Shown here one piece after another: positions 1 to 8,076 of a stretch of DNA of 64,000 nt. Positions within the stretch are counted from its first letter, which is position 1; every line of letters starts with the position of its first letter. The translations under genes were made by a program, and so were the position numbers. A model generated the notes under the pieces. That model was not told where the DNA came from, searched no databases, and saw only the letters and a list, made by a program, of their open reading frames with translations. Source of the DNA: Rubricella aquisinus (GTDB taxonomy: Bacteria > Pseudomonadota > Alphaproteobacteria > Rhodobacterales > Rhodobacteraceae); NCBI RefSeq assembly GCF_014199445.1, contig NZ_JACIJS010000002.1, positions 296,873 to 360,872 of the forward strand. The letters are read 5' to 3'.

Positions 1-344
1 GCCTTGGCGCGATCCGCACAGGCGGGGTGCATGCGCTCGCCCATATTACCGGTGGCGGGTTGACGGAGAACCTGCCGCGCGTGCTGCCTGACGGATTGGG
101 AGCAGAGATTGACCTCGACACATGGTCCCTGCCGCCGGTGCTCGACTGGCTGATCGGGGCGGCAAATATGGATGAGGCAGAGGCGCTCAAAACCTTCAAC
201 TGCGGCATCGGCATGATCCTCGTCGTCGAGCCGTCCCGCGCCATGGCCCTCACGGAGGCACTGACCGGCGCGGGAGAGAGCGTCGCCCAGATCGGGCGCA
301 TCACGGCGGGCGACGGCGTGCGCTACTCGGGCCGCCTGCGGTGA
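1..344 (+). CDS. purM: Phosphoribosylformylglycinamidine cyclo-ligase, C-terminal fragment
   Basis: The frame is open from the left window edge (first full codon at base 3) and ends in TGA at 342-344; only about the last 113 residues are present. The segment HALAHITGGGLTENLPRVLP is the conserved AIR synthase C-terminal motif. PurM closes FGAM to aminoimidazole ribotide in cytosolic de novo purine synthesis. The stop overlaps the GTG start of purN by four bases (GTGA), so the two are translationally coupled, the usual purM-purN arrangement. The gene is cut only by the window boundary. Confidence 0.95.
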   Translation, partial: LGAIRTGGVHALAHITGGGLTENLPRVLPDGLGAEIDLDTWSLPPVLDWLIGAANMDEAEALKTFNCGIGMILVVEPSRAMALTEALTGAGESVAQIGRITAGDGVRYSGRLR

Positions 345-931
345 CACGGGTCGCGATCCTGATTTCTGGCGGGGGGTCGAACATGCTCTCCCTGCTGGAC
401 GCAATGGACCGGGGCGATGTGGCGGCCCAACCTGCGATGGTGCTGGCCAATCGTCCCGATGCGGGCGGGCTTGCCAAAGCCGCCGCGCGCGGCATCCCGA
501 CCGCCTGCGTGGATCACAAGGACTTCGCCGACCGCGCCTCCTTTGAGGCCGCAGTGCAGGCGGCACTTACCCCCGCAAAGGCGGATATCCTTTGCCTTGC
601 AGGCTTCATGCGCATTCTGACCGCTGACTTCATCCGTCCGTGGGAGGGTCGGATGCTCAACATCCATCCGTCCCTGCTGCCGCTGTTCAAGGGGCTGCAC
701 ACCCACCAGCGCGCGCTTGATGCTGGTGTCGCGGTGCATGGCTGCACCGTGCATGAGGTGATCCCCGATCTTGATGCCGGACCAATCCTTGGACAGGCCG
801 TCGTACCGGTGGAGTCTGGCGACACGGCGGACACGCTCGCGGCCAAGGTGCTGGTGCAGGAACACCGCCTCTACCCAGCGGTTTTGGCGCGCTTCGTCGC
901 GGGGGACCGCAGCCCGCTCGCCCTGACATGA
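341..931 (+). CDS. purN: Phosphoribosylglycinamide formyltransferase
   Basis: GAR transformylase transfers the formyl group of 10-formyl-THF to glycinamide ribonucleotide in the cytosol. The 196 residues match the family length. The start is GTG at 341, overlapping the purM stop. Visible motifs are N-terminal ISGGGSNM (phosphate-binding loop), NIHPSLLP with Asn107 and His109, and DLDAGPIL with Asp145, equivalent to the catalytic Asn-His-Asp triad of the family. Its stop overlaps the following TfoX-domain gene (ATGA), making a three-gene coupled string. Confidence 0.96.
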   Translation: MTRVAILISGGGSNMLSLLDAMDRGDVAAQPAMVLANRPDAGGLAKAAARGIPTACVDHKDFADRASFEAAVQAALTPAKADILCLAGFMRILTADFIRPWEGRMLNIHPSLLPLFKGLHTHQRALDAGVAVHGCTVHEVIPDLDAGPILGQAVVPVESGDTADTLAAKVLVQEHRLYPAVLARFVAGDRSPLALT

Positions 932-1239
932 GCGCCATCAGCACCATCCGCAATATGGGCCCAAAAATGGAGGCGCAATTCGCCCGCGCGGGCCTCACCA
1001 CGGCGGAGGAGCTGCACGCCCTTGGCGCGGACGAAGCCTATCGCCGCTTGGTCGTAGGCGGGCACAAACCCCATTTCATCGCCTATTGCGCTTTGGTTCT
1101 GGGCCTTCAGGATCGGGGCTGGAAAAGCCTCAGCGACGCGGAGAAACCGGATTTGCGCAAACGGTTCGACGCGATCAAATCCCGCCCTGCCAAATCCGAG
1201 CTTGACCAATTCCTCGACGATTTCGGTCTGGGATCCTGA
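928..1239 (+). CDS. TfoX/Sxy C-terminal domain protein
   Basis: This 103-residue protein consists only of the TfoX C-terminal (helix-hairpin-helix-like) domain: an opening IRNMGPKMEAQFARAGLTT and a central ADEAYRRLV segment are typical. In gamma-proteobacteria TfoX/Sxy activates competence genes, but stand-alone C-terminal domains occur widely and have no established role. It starts on an ATG overlapping the purN stop (ATGA), so it is co-translated with purine genes. A competence role here is not supported. Confidence 0.8.
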   Translation: MSAISTIRNMGPKMEAQFARAGLTTAEELHALGADEAYRRLVVGGHKPHFIAYCALVLGLQDRGWKSLSDAEKPDLRKRFDAIKSRPAKSELDQFLDDFGLGS

Positions 1240-1302
1240 GGCAGATCAAGGCACCGCCCCCTGTGACGCGCTAAGATAAGCGCGCAACCAAAGGAGGACA
1301 CG

Positions 1303-1668
1303 ATGCTGACAACCACGCGCGTATCTGACAACCGGGTCGATCTGGTCTTGGACGGCCCGTTGGATGGCCCCGCCATGGCGGCTGTTCTGGATGATCTGTT
1401 GGACAAGACGGACGGGATGGCCCATGGGCAGGCGCTCTATACCATCACCGATTTCCAGTGGCCCACGGGCGGCGCGCTGCTGGTGGAACTGGCCTATATG
1501 CCGCGCCTTTTCGCGCTGATCCACCGGATCGACCGTTGTGCGGTGCTCTGTGACACGGATTGGATCAAACGCGCGGCAGAGATCGAAGGCGCCATGATCC
1601 CGGGCATCACCATCAAGACATTCGCCCTGAACGAGGCCGAAGCGGCGGAGATGTGGCTGACCGCGTGA
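1303..1668 (+). CDS. STAS/SEC14 (SpoIIAA-like) domain protein
   Basis: The 121 residues fit the SpoIIAA-like fold family: an early strand RVDLVLDGPLDG, central LYTITDFQWPTGG, and a C-terminal MIPGITIKTFALNEAEAAEMWL segment. Such small cytosolic proteins are thought to bind lipids or anionic ligands; no substrate is known. A good ribosome site (AGGAGG) stands just before the ATG at 1303. It follows the TfoX-domain gene by about 60 bases and may have its own transcript. Confidence 0.75.
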   Translation: MLTTTRVSDNRVDLVLDGPLDGPAMAAVLDDLLDKTDGMAHGQALYTITDFQWPTGGALLVELAYMPRLFALIHRIDRCAVLCDTDWIKRAAEIEGAMIPGITIKTFALNEAEAAEMWLTA

Positions 1669-1779
1669 GGGAATGCGGCCCGCAATTCGGTCGGGATGAT
1701 AGAGCCTGACCCCACCCGCCGAGTGCGGCTTTTGAGAAGGAAACGAGCAGCCAACGGGACGATCCTGCCGTTGCATTAA

Positions 1780-2010
1780 TCAGTTGGGACACGTTTGAAT
1801 GATCCAAACAGCCAAACCGAGTGACCCCAAGAGGGTCGCTGCAAGGACAGTATTAATCAGCAAGGTACGCTGAAATTTCTTTACTCCGACAAGTGCCAGA
1901 ACAGCCTCTTTCAGCCCGAATTGGTTGTGCTTTGCAACAAGGTAGATCAGCAGAAACGTTCCGGGCCAAAATACAAGATGTACTGAACCCAAATTTTCGC
2001 TGCATGGCAT
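1780..2010 (-). CDS. Small predicted membrane protein, unknown function
   Basis: A 76-residue frame with two hydrophobic stretches (about residues 11-27 around FWPGTFLLIYLV, and 50-70 around NTVLAATLLGSLGLAVWII). AGGAA lies about nine bases before the ATG at 2010. The DNA is more AT-rich than its neighbours, unlike antisense shadow frames of GC-rich genes, and nothing else explains the stretch. No family is recognised. It adjoins dispersed repeat copy A and may be acquired sequence. Confidence 0.45.
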   Translation of the reverse strand: MPCSENLGSVHLVFWPGTFLLIYLVAKHNQFGLKEAVLALVGVKKFQRTLLINTVLAATLLGSLGLAVWIIQTCPN

Positions 2011-2108
2011 AGCTCAAATTCCTAATTCCTAGCTTGCTTTTCTTAATCATAGCTATGCCGGTTGGTCAACGGGCCACATTCGGGCTCCAAGTAGACCTTC
2101 GTTTTTGG

Positions 2109-2245
2109 TAGAGCGTCTCATACACGGCCCAAATCCCGGTTTACGGACGAAGCAAGCCTGCGATGTCGGACCCTGCCTAGAATCGAGACGACGGAGCCAG
2201 GCACCGCCAGACCGGCCCCCCGGTCCGGCGATGCCCTCATCACAC
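2109..2245 (+). repeat. Dispersed palindromic repeat, copy A
   Basis: This intergenic stretch aligns over most of its length with the reverse complement of 24608-24732 and with 27975-28045. Shared landmarks in order are AGAGCGTCTCAT, GAAGCAAGCCT, CGATGTCGGACCC, a CATCGCCAGACCGGCCCC-type half palindrome, then GCGATGCCCTCATCACAC. In this copy the palindrome is degenerate (CACCGCCAG...TCCGGCGATGCC). The 2011-2329 interval holds no gene; besides this element it contains a perfect CCAAAAC-A-GTTTTGG palindrome at 2247-2261. Confidence 0.75.
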
Positions 2246-2329
2246 GCCAAAACAGTTTTGGACCAAAACGGTCATCGGCTCACCAGACAATCAGTCGTCG
2301 CACCAACCGGATCTTCATACACCACTCAC

Positions 2330-2360
2330 AAAAAAAGCCCCGCATCACCTGCGGGGCTTT
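2330..2360 (-). terminator. Rho-independent terminator of ndk
   Basis: A perfect 8-bp stem (GCCCCGCA at 2337-2344, TGCGGGGC at 2350-2357, 5-base loop). Read on the minus strand it is followed by seven T residues. It lies 27 bases past the ndk stop, in the right orientation. Confidence 0.9.
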
Positions 2361-2386
2361 CCAATGTCTTATCCCGTCAAACCGGT

Positions 2387-2809
2387 TCAGCCGACCAGTT
2401 CAAGACCGGAGAAGAAATATGCGATCTCAACCGCTGCGGTTTCTGCCGCGTCGGAGCCGTGGACGGAGTTCTCACCGATGGAGAGCGCGAATTCCTTGCG
2501 GATCGTACCGTCTGCGGCTTCTGCGGGGTTGGTCGCACCCATCACTTCGCGGTTCTTTGCAATGGCGTCTTCGCCTTCCAGCACCTGCGCCACGATCGGG
2601 GCGGAGGACATGAATTCGCACAGTTCGTCATAGAACGGGCGCTCTTTGTGGACGGCATAGAATTCGCCCGCCTGCGCTTTGGTCAGGTGGATCCGCTTTT
2701 GCGCGACGATGCGCAGGCCAGCGGCCTCGAATTTCGCGTTGATCGCACCGGTCAGGTTGCGGTTGGTCGCGTCGGGCTTGATGATGGAAAAAGTGCGTTG
2801 CACGGCCAT
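2387..2809 (-). CDS. ndk: Nucleoside diphosphate kinase
   Basis: Ndk moves the gamma phosphate of ATP onto NDPs through a phosphohistidine in the cytosol. The protein is 140 residues, the family norm. [10 protein letters not shown] at the N-terminus and the active-site segment [10 protein letters not shown] with His117 are intact. An AGGAG ribosome site lies seven bases before the ATG. It is a single-gene unit with a strong terminator behind it and a divergent ABC-F gene in front. Confidence 0.98.
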   Translation of the reverse strand: MAVQRTFSIIKPDATNRNLTGAINAKFEAAGLRIVAQKRIHLTKAQAGEFYAVHKERPFYDELCEFMSSAPIVAQVLEGEDAIAKNREVMGATNPAEAADGTIRKEFALSIGENSVHGSDAAETAAVEIAYFFSGLELVG

Positions 2810-2924
2810 GGGTCATACTCCTGTCTGGGGGCGGCCCGTGGGGGCAACCCGATAAATCCTGCGGGCGCTTAGCACGGGCGCGCGCCGGGATAAAGACACC
2901 TTTCGTCTCAGGCAAAACGGCGTT

Positions 2925-4811
2925 ATGGCAGGCGCCATGTTAACGCTGAATGATATCACCTTCACGCTGGAGGGGCGCAGGCTCTTTGACGGCGCATCCG
3001 CGACCATTCCCGCTGGTCATAAAGTCGGCTTTGTCGGGCGCAATGGCGCGGGCAAAACCACGCTGTTTCGCCTGATCCGGGGGCAATGGGCGCTGGATGG
3101 CGGGGAGATCGGCATCCCGGCCCGCGCCCGCGTGGGCGGCGTGGATCAGGAGGTGCCCGGCTCTCAGGACAGCCTGATCGACATCGTGCTAGCCGCCGAT
3201 CTGGAGCGCGCGCGCCTGATGGCGGAGGCGGAGACCGCGACCGATCCCAACCGCATCGCCGAAATTCAGGTGCGGCTGACGGATATCGACGCCCATTCGG
3301 CAGAAGCGCGCGCGGCCTCCATCCTTCATGGTCTTGGGTTTGACGCGGTGGCACAGCGCCGGGCAGCGGCGGATTTCTCCGGCGGGTGGCGGATGCGTGT
3401 AGCGCTGGCTGCCGTGCTCTTTTCCGCGCCCGACCTATTGCTGCTGGATGAGCCGACGAACTACCTCGATCTTGAAGGCGCGGTTTGGCTGGAAAGCTAT
3501 ATCGCCCGCTATCCGCACACTGCTGTCATCATTTCCCACGACCGGGGATTGTTGGATCGGTCCGTGAACGCGATCCTGCATCTCGATCAGCAGAAACTGA
3601 CCCTCTACACCGGGGGCTATGAAACCTTCGCTCGCCAGCGCGCCGCGCGCATGGCCGAGCAGGACGCGCAGCGCCGCAAGCAGGAGGACGCCCGCGCCCA
3701 TATGCAAGCCTTCGTGGATCGGTTCCGCGCCAAGGCGTCAAAGGCGAAACAGGCGCAATCCCGCCTCAAGATGCTGGAACGGATGGAGCCAGTCGCCGCC
3801 ACCATCGAGGCGCGCGTCGCCCGCTTCACCTTCCCCAACCCGGAGCCGCTGTCGCCCCCGATCATCCGGCTTGACGGCACCTCCGTCGGTTACGGGGACA
3901 CAACGATCCTCAAATCCCTTGATCTGCGGATTGATGAGGATGACCGCATCGCGCTTTTGGGCGCCAATGGGCAAGGGAAATCCACCCTTTCCAAGCTGTT
4001 GGCCGAACGACTTGAGCCGCAATCGGGGGATGTAACACGCGCGCGGAAACTGCGCGTTGGCTTCTTTGCCCAGCACCAGCTTGATGAATTGCACGCCGAT
4101 CAAACGCCATTCCTGCACATTCGCGCGCTGCGCCCCTTGGAGCCTGTGTCGAAAATCCGCGCGCGTCTGGCTGCGGGTGGCATCCATAACGACATCGCGG
4201 ATACCGAGGTTGCGCGCCTGTCGGGCGGGCAAAAGGCGCGGCTTGCGATGATGATCGCGGCGATTGACGCGCCGCACCTTCTGATCCTCGATGAGCCGAC
4301 GAACCACCTTGATATTGAGAGCCGTGCGGCTCTTGTCGAGGCGCTTGGCGCGTTTGAGGGGGCGGTGATCCTCGTGTCCCACGATCCCGATCTGGTGAAT
4401 GCGGTGGCGGATCAGCTTTGGCTGGTCAAGGACGGCACCGTGCGCCGGTTTGACGGCGATATGGAGGAATATAAACGCCTCCTCCTGTCAGAGCGCGGCT
4501 CTGGCGGCTCCAAGGCCGCGAAAGAGCCGGAGGTGAAGAAAGAGGCGCGCAAGGCCAATGCCGACCGCCGCAAAATCCTCGCCCCCCTGCGTGCGGAATT
4601 GGCCAAGGCAGAGGACCGCGTGGCCAAACTTGAGCAGATGCGCGACCGGATCGACCTGCGCCTTGCCGATCCGGTGCTCTACAAATCCGCTGATGGGGCG
4701 GAATTGGAAGAGTTGCAAAAGAAACGCGGGGAAATCCTCACCGCCCTCACCCGGGCGGAGAAGATCTGGGAGCAGGTGCAAACCAAGCTGGAAAAGGCGG
4801 AACGCGGATGA
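2925..4811 (+). CDS. ABC-F family ATPase (Uup/YheS-like)
   Basis: A soluble tandem ABC protein of 628 residues without membrane segments. First cassette: Walker A GRNGAGKT (38-45), signature FSGGWRMR, Walker B LLLLDEPTNYLD (about 169-180). Second cassette: Walker A GANGQGKS (about 345), signature LSGGQKAR, Walker B ILDEPTNHLD (about 452). The linker between cassettes is basic and helical (RAKASKAKQAQSRLKMLER), and a C-terminal coiled coil covers about 530-628. ABC-F proteins act on the ribosome in translation, some giving antibiotic protection; nothing here marks a resistance subtype. An internal ATG at 2937 (MLTLNDI) is an equally good start. The stop overlaps marC. Confidence 0.92.
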   Translation: MAGAMLTLNDITFTLEGRRLFDGASATIPAGHKVGFVGRNGAGKTTLFRLIRGQWALDGGEIGIPARARVGGVDQEVPGSQDSLIDIVLAADLERARLMAEAETATDPNRIAEIQVRLTDIDAHSAEARAASILHGLGFDAVAQRRAAADFSGGWRMRVALAAVLFSAPDLLLLDEPTNYLDLEGAVWLESYIARYPHTAVIISHDRGLLDRSVNAILHLDQQKLTLYTGGYETFARQRAARMAEQDAQRRKQEDARAHMQAFVDRFRAKASKAKQAQSRLKMLERMEPVAATIEARVARFTFPNPEPLSPPIIRLDGTSVGYGDTTILKSLDLRIDEDDRIALLGANGQGKSTLSKLLAERLEPQSGDVTRARKLRVGFFAQHQLDELHADQTPFLHIRALRPLEPVSKIRARLAAGGIHNDIADTEVARLSGGQKARLAMMIAAIDAPHLLILDEPTNHLDIESRAALVEALGAFEGAVILVSHDPDLVNAVADQLWLVKDGTVRRFDGDMEEYKRLLLSERGSGGSKAAKEPEVKKEARKANADRRKILAPLRAELAKAEDRVAKLEQMRDRIDLRLADPVLYKSADGAELEELQKKRGEILTALTRAEKIWEQVQTKLEKAERG

Positions 4812-5428
4812 TGAGTGATCTGGTCCCCGCCTTCGTCACCCTCTTTGTGATCATTGATCCGATTGGGCTGGCGCCCCTGTTTATTGCACTGACGGCGGGC
4901 ATGGCAGCCCAGAAACGGCGCGCGATTGCCCTGCGCGCGGTGCTGATCGCCTTTGGCCTGATCGCGCTCTTTGGCTTTGCGGGGGAGACGATTCTGGATG
5001 CAATCGGCATCGGGATGCCCGCGTTCCGCATCTCGGGCGGGGTGCTGTTGTTCCTGACTTCCCTCGACATGCTGTTTGAGCGGCGCAAGGAGCGGCGGGA
5101 GAAAACCGCCGATGCCGAGATCGCGAATGATCACGATCCGTCGATCTTTCCCATCGCCCTGCCCCTTTTGGCGGGTCCCGGATCGCTCACCACCATCATT
5201 CTGTTGATGAACGAGCATCAGGGCGACGTGCCGGGCCAATTCATGATGCTGGGCGTGGCTTTATTTGTGCTGACAATTGCCTATGTCCTGTTTCTGGCTG
5301 CGGGCATGATCGAGCGTGTTCTGGGCCAGACGGGGATCAATGTGGTGACAAGGGTTCTCGGCGTGTTGTTGGCCGCCCTGTCGATCCAGTTCATTCTGGA
5401 CGGGCTTCGGGATGTCGGCCTGATCTGA
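4808..5428 (+). CDS. MarC family integral membrane protein
   Basis: A 206-residue protein with about six hydrophobic segments, typical of MarC/NAAT transporters: N-terminal FVIIDPIGLAPLFIALT, central FRISGGVLLFLTSLDMLF, and ALPLLAGPGSLTTIILL. MarC proteins were once linked to multidrug resistance but their substrate is unsettled. The start overlaps the ABC-F stop (ATGATGAG), implying coupled translation. Confidence 0.9.
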   Translation: MMSDLVPAFVTLFVIIDPIGLAPLFIALTAGMAAQKRRAIALRAVLIAFGLIALFGFAGETILDAIGIGMPAFRISGGVLLFLTSLDMLFERRKERREKTADAEIANDHDPSIFPIALPLLAGPGSLTTIILLMNEHQGDVPGQFMMLGVALFVLTIAYVLFLAAGMIERVLGQTGINVVTRVLGVLLAALSIQFILDGLRDVGLI

Positions 5429-5441
5429 CAGGAGCGATATC

Positions 5442-6020
5442 ATGGGTGAGCCGGATTACGCACGGCTGGTGTTTCTCTCCATCCTTGGGGTGGCGCTGCT
5501 GAGCGGGATTTTCGCCTATTATCGTGGCCGGTTGAGCCAAGGGCTGCAACATGCCGCGATCTGGGGGTTGATCATTCTTGGCGCGACACTCCTGTTCAGC
5601 TTTCGCGCGCCGCTCGAACACGCACTGTTTCCCAATTCCGCCGTCAGCACTGGGGAGCAGATTATCCTGCGCCGGGACGGCTCTGGTCATTTCGTGACGG
5701 TGGCGGAGGTGAACGACACGCCCGTCCGCTTCATCGTCGATACCGGCGCCAGCAGCATCGTGCTCGCCCGACAGGACGCCATGCGCGCCGGGATCGACCC
5801 TGCAACGCTCAATTTCAGCGGGCGCGCGATGACCGCCAATGGCACGGTGCGCCTCGCCAATGTCGTACTGGACACGATCACGCTCGCCGATCAGACGGAT
5901 CGCAACGTGTTTGCCACGGTGAATGGGGGCGAATTGGCCATTTCGCTCCTTGGGATGAGCTATCTCGATCGGTTCAGCCAGATCAACGTGGCGGGTGATG
6001 TCATGACCCTGACGCGCTAG
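5442..6020 (+). CDS. TIGR02281-type retropepsin-like aspartic protease
   Basis: 192 residues: two N-terminal hydrophobic segments (about 6-22 and 31-46), then a periplasmic or cytosol-facing clan AA domain with the active-site signature FIVDTGASSIVLA (Asp100-Thr-Gly-Ala-Ser104) and a C-terminal ISLLGMSYLDRFSQINV flap or dimer strand. The single DTGA motif implies a homodimeric retropepsin-like enzyme. It follows marC by 13 bases with a GGAG ribosome site. Its 3' end overlaps the convergent holC by 20 bases. Confidence 0.88.
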   Translation: MGEPDYARLVFLSILGVALLSGIFAYYRGRLSQGLQHAAIWGLIILGATLLFSFRAPLEHALFPNSAVSTGEQIILRRDGSGHFVTVAEVNDTPVRFIVDTGASSIVLARQDAMRAGIDPATLNFSGRAMTANGTVRLANVVLDTITLADQTDRNVFATVNGGELAISLLGMSYLDRFSQINVAGDVMTLTR

Positions 6021-6471
6021 AGCGCGCCTTTTCCACCCATTTGCCACCCTCGCGGGCCCAGAAAACGGCCTCTTTCTGCGCCTGTGTCACTGCCCGCCAA
6101 TCCTCCCGCGCCTGCGCCACGGCCTCCCCGTCGCGGTCCTCGAACAGGCGCACGATCATCGCTAAATCATCGGCCTCCGCCGGATCAACGCGCGCGCCAT
6201 CGGTCAGGAACAGCACATCCGCGCCGTTGCGCCCCGTGTCGGTGGTCAGCAGCACAGGCTGGTCCGCGTCATGGGGGCCACCTGCAATGCCATGGGGCAG
6301 GAAACTGTCCGGCGCATAGGTCCAGAGCCGCGCATCCAGCCGGGGCAAAGCCTCCGCCATGCCTGCACGCACCAAGGCCCGCTGCCCGCGCGCCAAAACC
6401 CGCTCCAACAGCAGGGGGAGCGTGCCATCGACACCCTCCTCCCCCAGCCGGTAGAAGCGGATCTCACCCAT
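6001..6471 (-). CDS. holC: DNA polymerase III chi subunit
   Basis: HolC links the clamp-loader complex to SSB at the replication fork. The 156-residue product starting MGEIRFYRLGEEG shows the family features: N-terminal strand RFYRL, LPLLLERVLARGQRALVRAG, then LWTYAPDSFLPHG and VLLTTD. ATG at 6471 is chosen because it starts the conserved strand and sits one base after the pepA stop; an in-frame start 27 bases upstream lies inside pepA. pepA-holC is a common alphaproteobacterial pair. Confidence 0.93.
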   Translation of the reverse strand: MGEIRFYRLGEEGVDGTLPLLLERVLARGQRALVRAGMAEALPRLDARLWTYAPDSFLPHGIAGGPHDADQPVLLTTDTGRNGADVLFLTDGARVDPAEADDLAMIVRLFEDRDGEAVAQAREDWRAVTQAQKEAVFWAREGGKWVEKARSSASGS

Positions 6472-6472
6472 A

Positions 6473-7954
6473 TCAGCCCTCCGACGGCTCGTAGGCATCC
6501 GCGATCAACCGATCCAGCGCACGCACGCCCCAGCCTGTCGCCCCCTTGGGGGAGAAATCCGTCTCCCCCTTCACATAGGCCACACCGGCAATGTCGATAT
6601 GCGCCCATGGCGTGCCGTCCTTGATGAACCGCTGAAGGAATTGCGCCGCAGTGATCGAGCCACCGTCACGCCCGCCGACATTCGCGATATCAGCGATCCG
6701 CGATTTCAGCTTGCGGTCATAGGCCGGGCCCATCGGCATCCGCCACGCGCCTTCGCCCTCTGCCTCCGCCGCTTTCAGGAGGGTTTTGGCAAAATCGTCA
6801 TCATTGGAGAAAACGCCCGCGTTTTCATGCCCCAGGGCGATGATGATCGCCCCGGTCAGGGTCGCCAGATCAATGACGCCGGAGGGGTTGAACCGCTCCT
6901 GCGCGTACCACAGCACATCTGCAAGCACGAGGCGACCTTCGGCATCGGTGTTGATCACCTCCACCGTGTCGCCCTTCATGGATTTCACGACATCGCCAGG
7001 GCGTTGCGCGCGCCCATCAGGCATGTTCTCCACCAGCCCGACAAGGCCCACGACATTCGCCTTTGCCTTGCGCAAGGCAATCGTGCGCATCACGCCGGAC
7101 ACAACAGCCGCCCCGCCCATATCCATGGTCATCTCTTCCATGCCGCCCGCAGGCTTGATGGAGATGCCGCCGGTGTCGAACACAACGCCCTTACCGACCA
7201 AGGCGAGCGGCGCCTCATCACCGCCCCCGTTCCAGCGCATCACGACGACCTTGGACGGGCTTTCCGAGCCTTCGCCCACCGCCAGAAGCGTGCGCATCCC
7301 GAGCTTTTCCAACTCCTCCTCCTCAAGGATTTCAACCTCAAGCCCGAGTTCCTGCATCGCTGCCAAACGGGCCGCAAAATCGCTGGTGGTGAGTACATTC
7401 GCGGGTTCCGACACCAGATCGCGGGCGAAGAAAACGCCCTCCACAGCGGCGGCCTGATCGGTGGTTTTTGCGGACACGACCTCGGGCCTGCTGACCATGA
7501 CGGAGACCTTGCGCGTAGGGGACACGTCATCCTCCGCGGTGCGGTAGGCATCAAAGGAATAGCTGCGCAGGGCCAGACCATAGGCCAGTTCATGCGCGCG
7601 CGGATGCGCCCCGGCACAGATCAGCAGCGCTGTGCCATCCATCGCCTTGGCCAATGCGGCCCCTGCTTTGCGCGCGACAAGCGCATCGCTGCGCTTTTCC
7701 AGCTTGAGCACGATCACGCTTTCCGCCGCGACCCCTTGCGGGAAGGCGAGCGTTTTGGTGGACCCGATCGCCATCTTTTCCCATCCCTCACTCTCCGACA
7801 GGCGGACAAGTGCGCCGCGTGTGAGGCGATTCACCCGGCGCGCCAAACGGTCCATGCTGCCATCGGGGCCTAGGATCACCGCGATCTGGCCGGGGGTGGT
7901 GGCAATGGCATCAAGGTCCGGCTCATGGAACGAGATTTGGACGGGATCGGTCAT
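6473..7954 (-). CDS. pepA: Leucyl aminopeptidase (M17)
   Basis: A 493-residue cytosolic di-metal aminopeptidase that removes N-terminal residues from peptides; PepA homologues also bind DNA in some bacteria. The C-terminal catalytic domain has the metal and catalytic Lys/Asp residues in VGKGVVFDTGGISIKP and the M17 signature NTDAEGRLVLADVL. An AGGAG ribosome site precedes the ATG at 7954. The gene is divergent from lptF and co-oriented with holC, as in many proteobacteria. Confidence 0.96.
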   Translation of the reverse strand: MTDPVQISFHEPDLDAIATTPGQIAVILGPDGSMDRLARRVNRLTRGALVRLSESEGWEKMAIGSTKTLAFPQGVAAESVIVLKLEKRSDALVARKAGAALAKAMDGTALLICAGAHPRAHELAYGLALRSYSFDAYRTAEDDVSPTRKVSVMVSRPEVVSAKTTDQAAAVEGVFFARDLVSEPANVLTTSDFAARLAAMQELGLEVEILEEEELEKLGMRTLLAVGEGSESPSKVVVMRWNGGGDEAPLALVGKGVVFDTGGISIKPAGGMEEMTMDMGGAAVVSGVMRTIALRKAKANVVGLVGLVENMPDGRAQRPGDVVKSMKGDTVEVINTDAEGRLVLADVLWYAQERFNPSGVIDLATLTGAIIIALGHENAGVFSNDDDFAKTLLKAAEAEGEGAWRMPMGPAYDRKLKSRIADIANVGGRDGGSITAAQFLQRFIKDGTPWAHIDIAGVAYVKGETDFSPKGATGWGVRALDRLIADAYEPSEG

Positions 7955-7993
7955 CGGGGAAAACTCCTATCGGTCACGGGATATTCATCTGTT

Positions 7994-8050
7994 GGCCGGA
8001 CGGTAGTACGCCCGGCCCGCCTTGACCAGTGTCCGCCCAGCCAATAGCAC
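7994..8050 (+). promoter_or_regulatory. Putative lptF promoter with flanking palindrome
   Basis: In the pepA-lptF divergent gap, TTGACC (8022-8027), a 17-base spacer and TAGCAC (8045-8050) form a sigma70-like promoter facing lptF, with transcription expected near 8057. Just upstream is an imperfect palindrome with 9-base arms (7994-8002 and 8009-8017, one mismatch) that could be an operator. Found by eye only. Confidence 0.35.
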
Positions 8051-8076
8051 AGTAACTCTCACGTGAAGGACACGCG

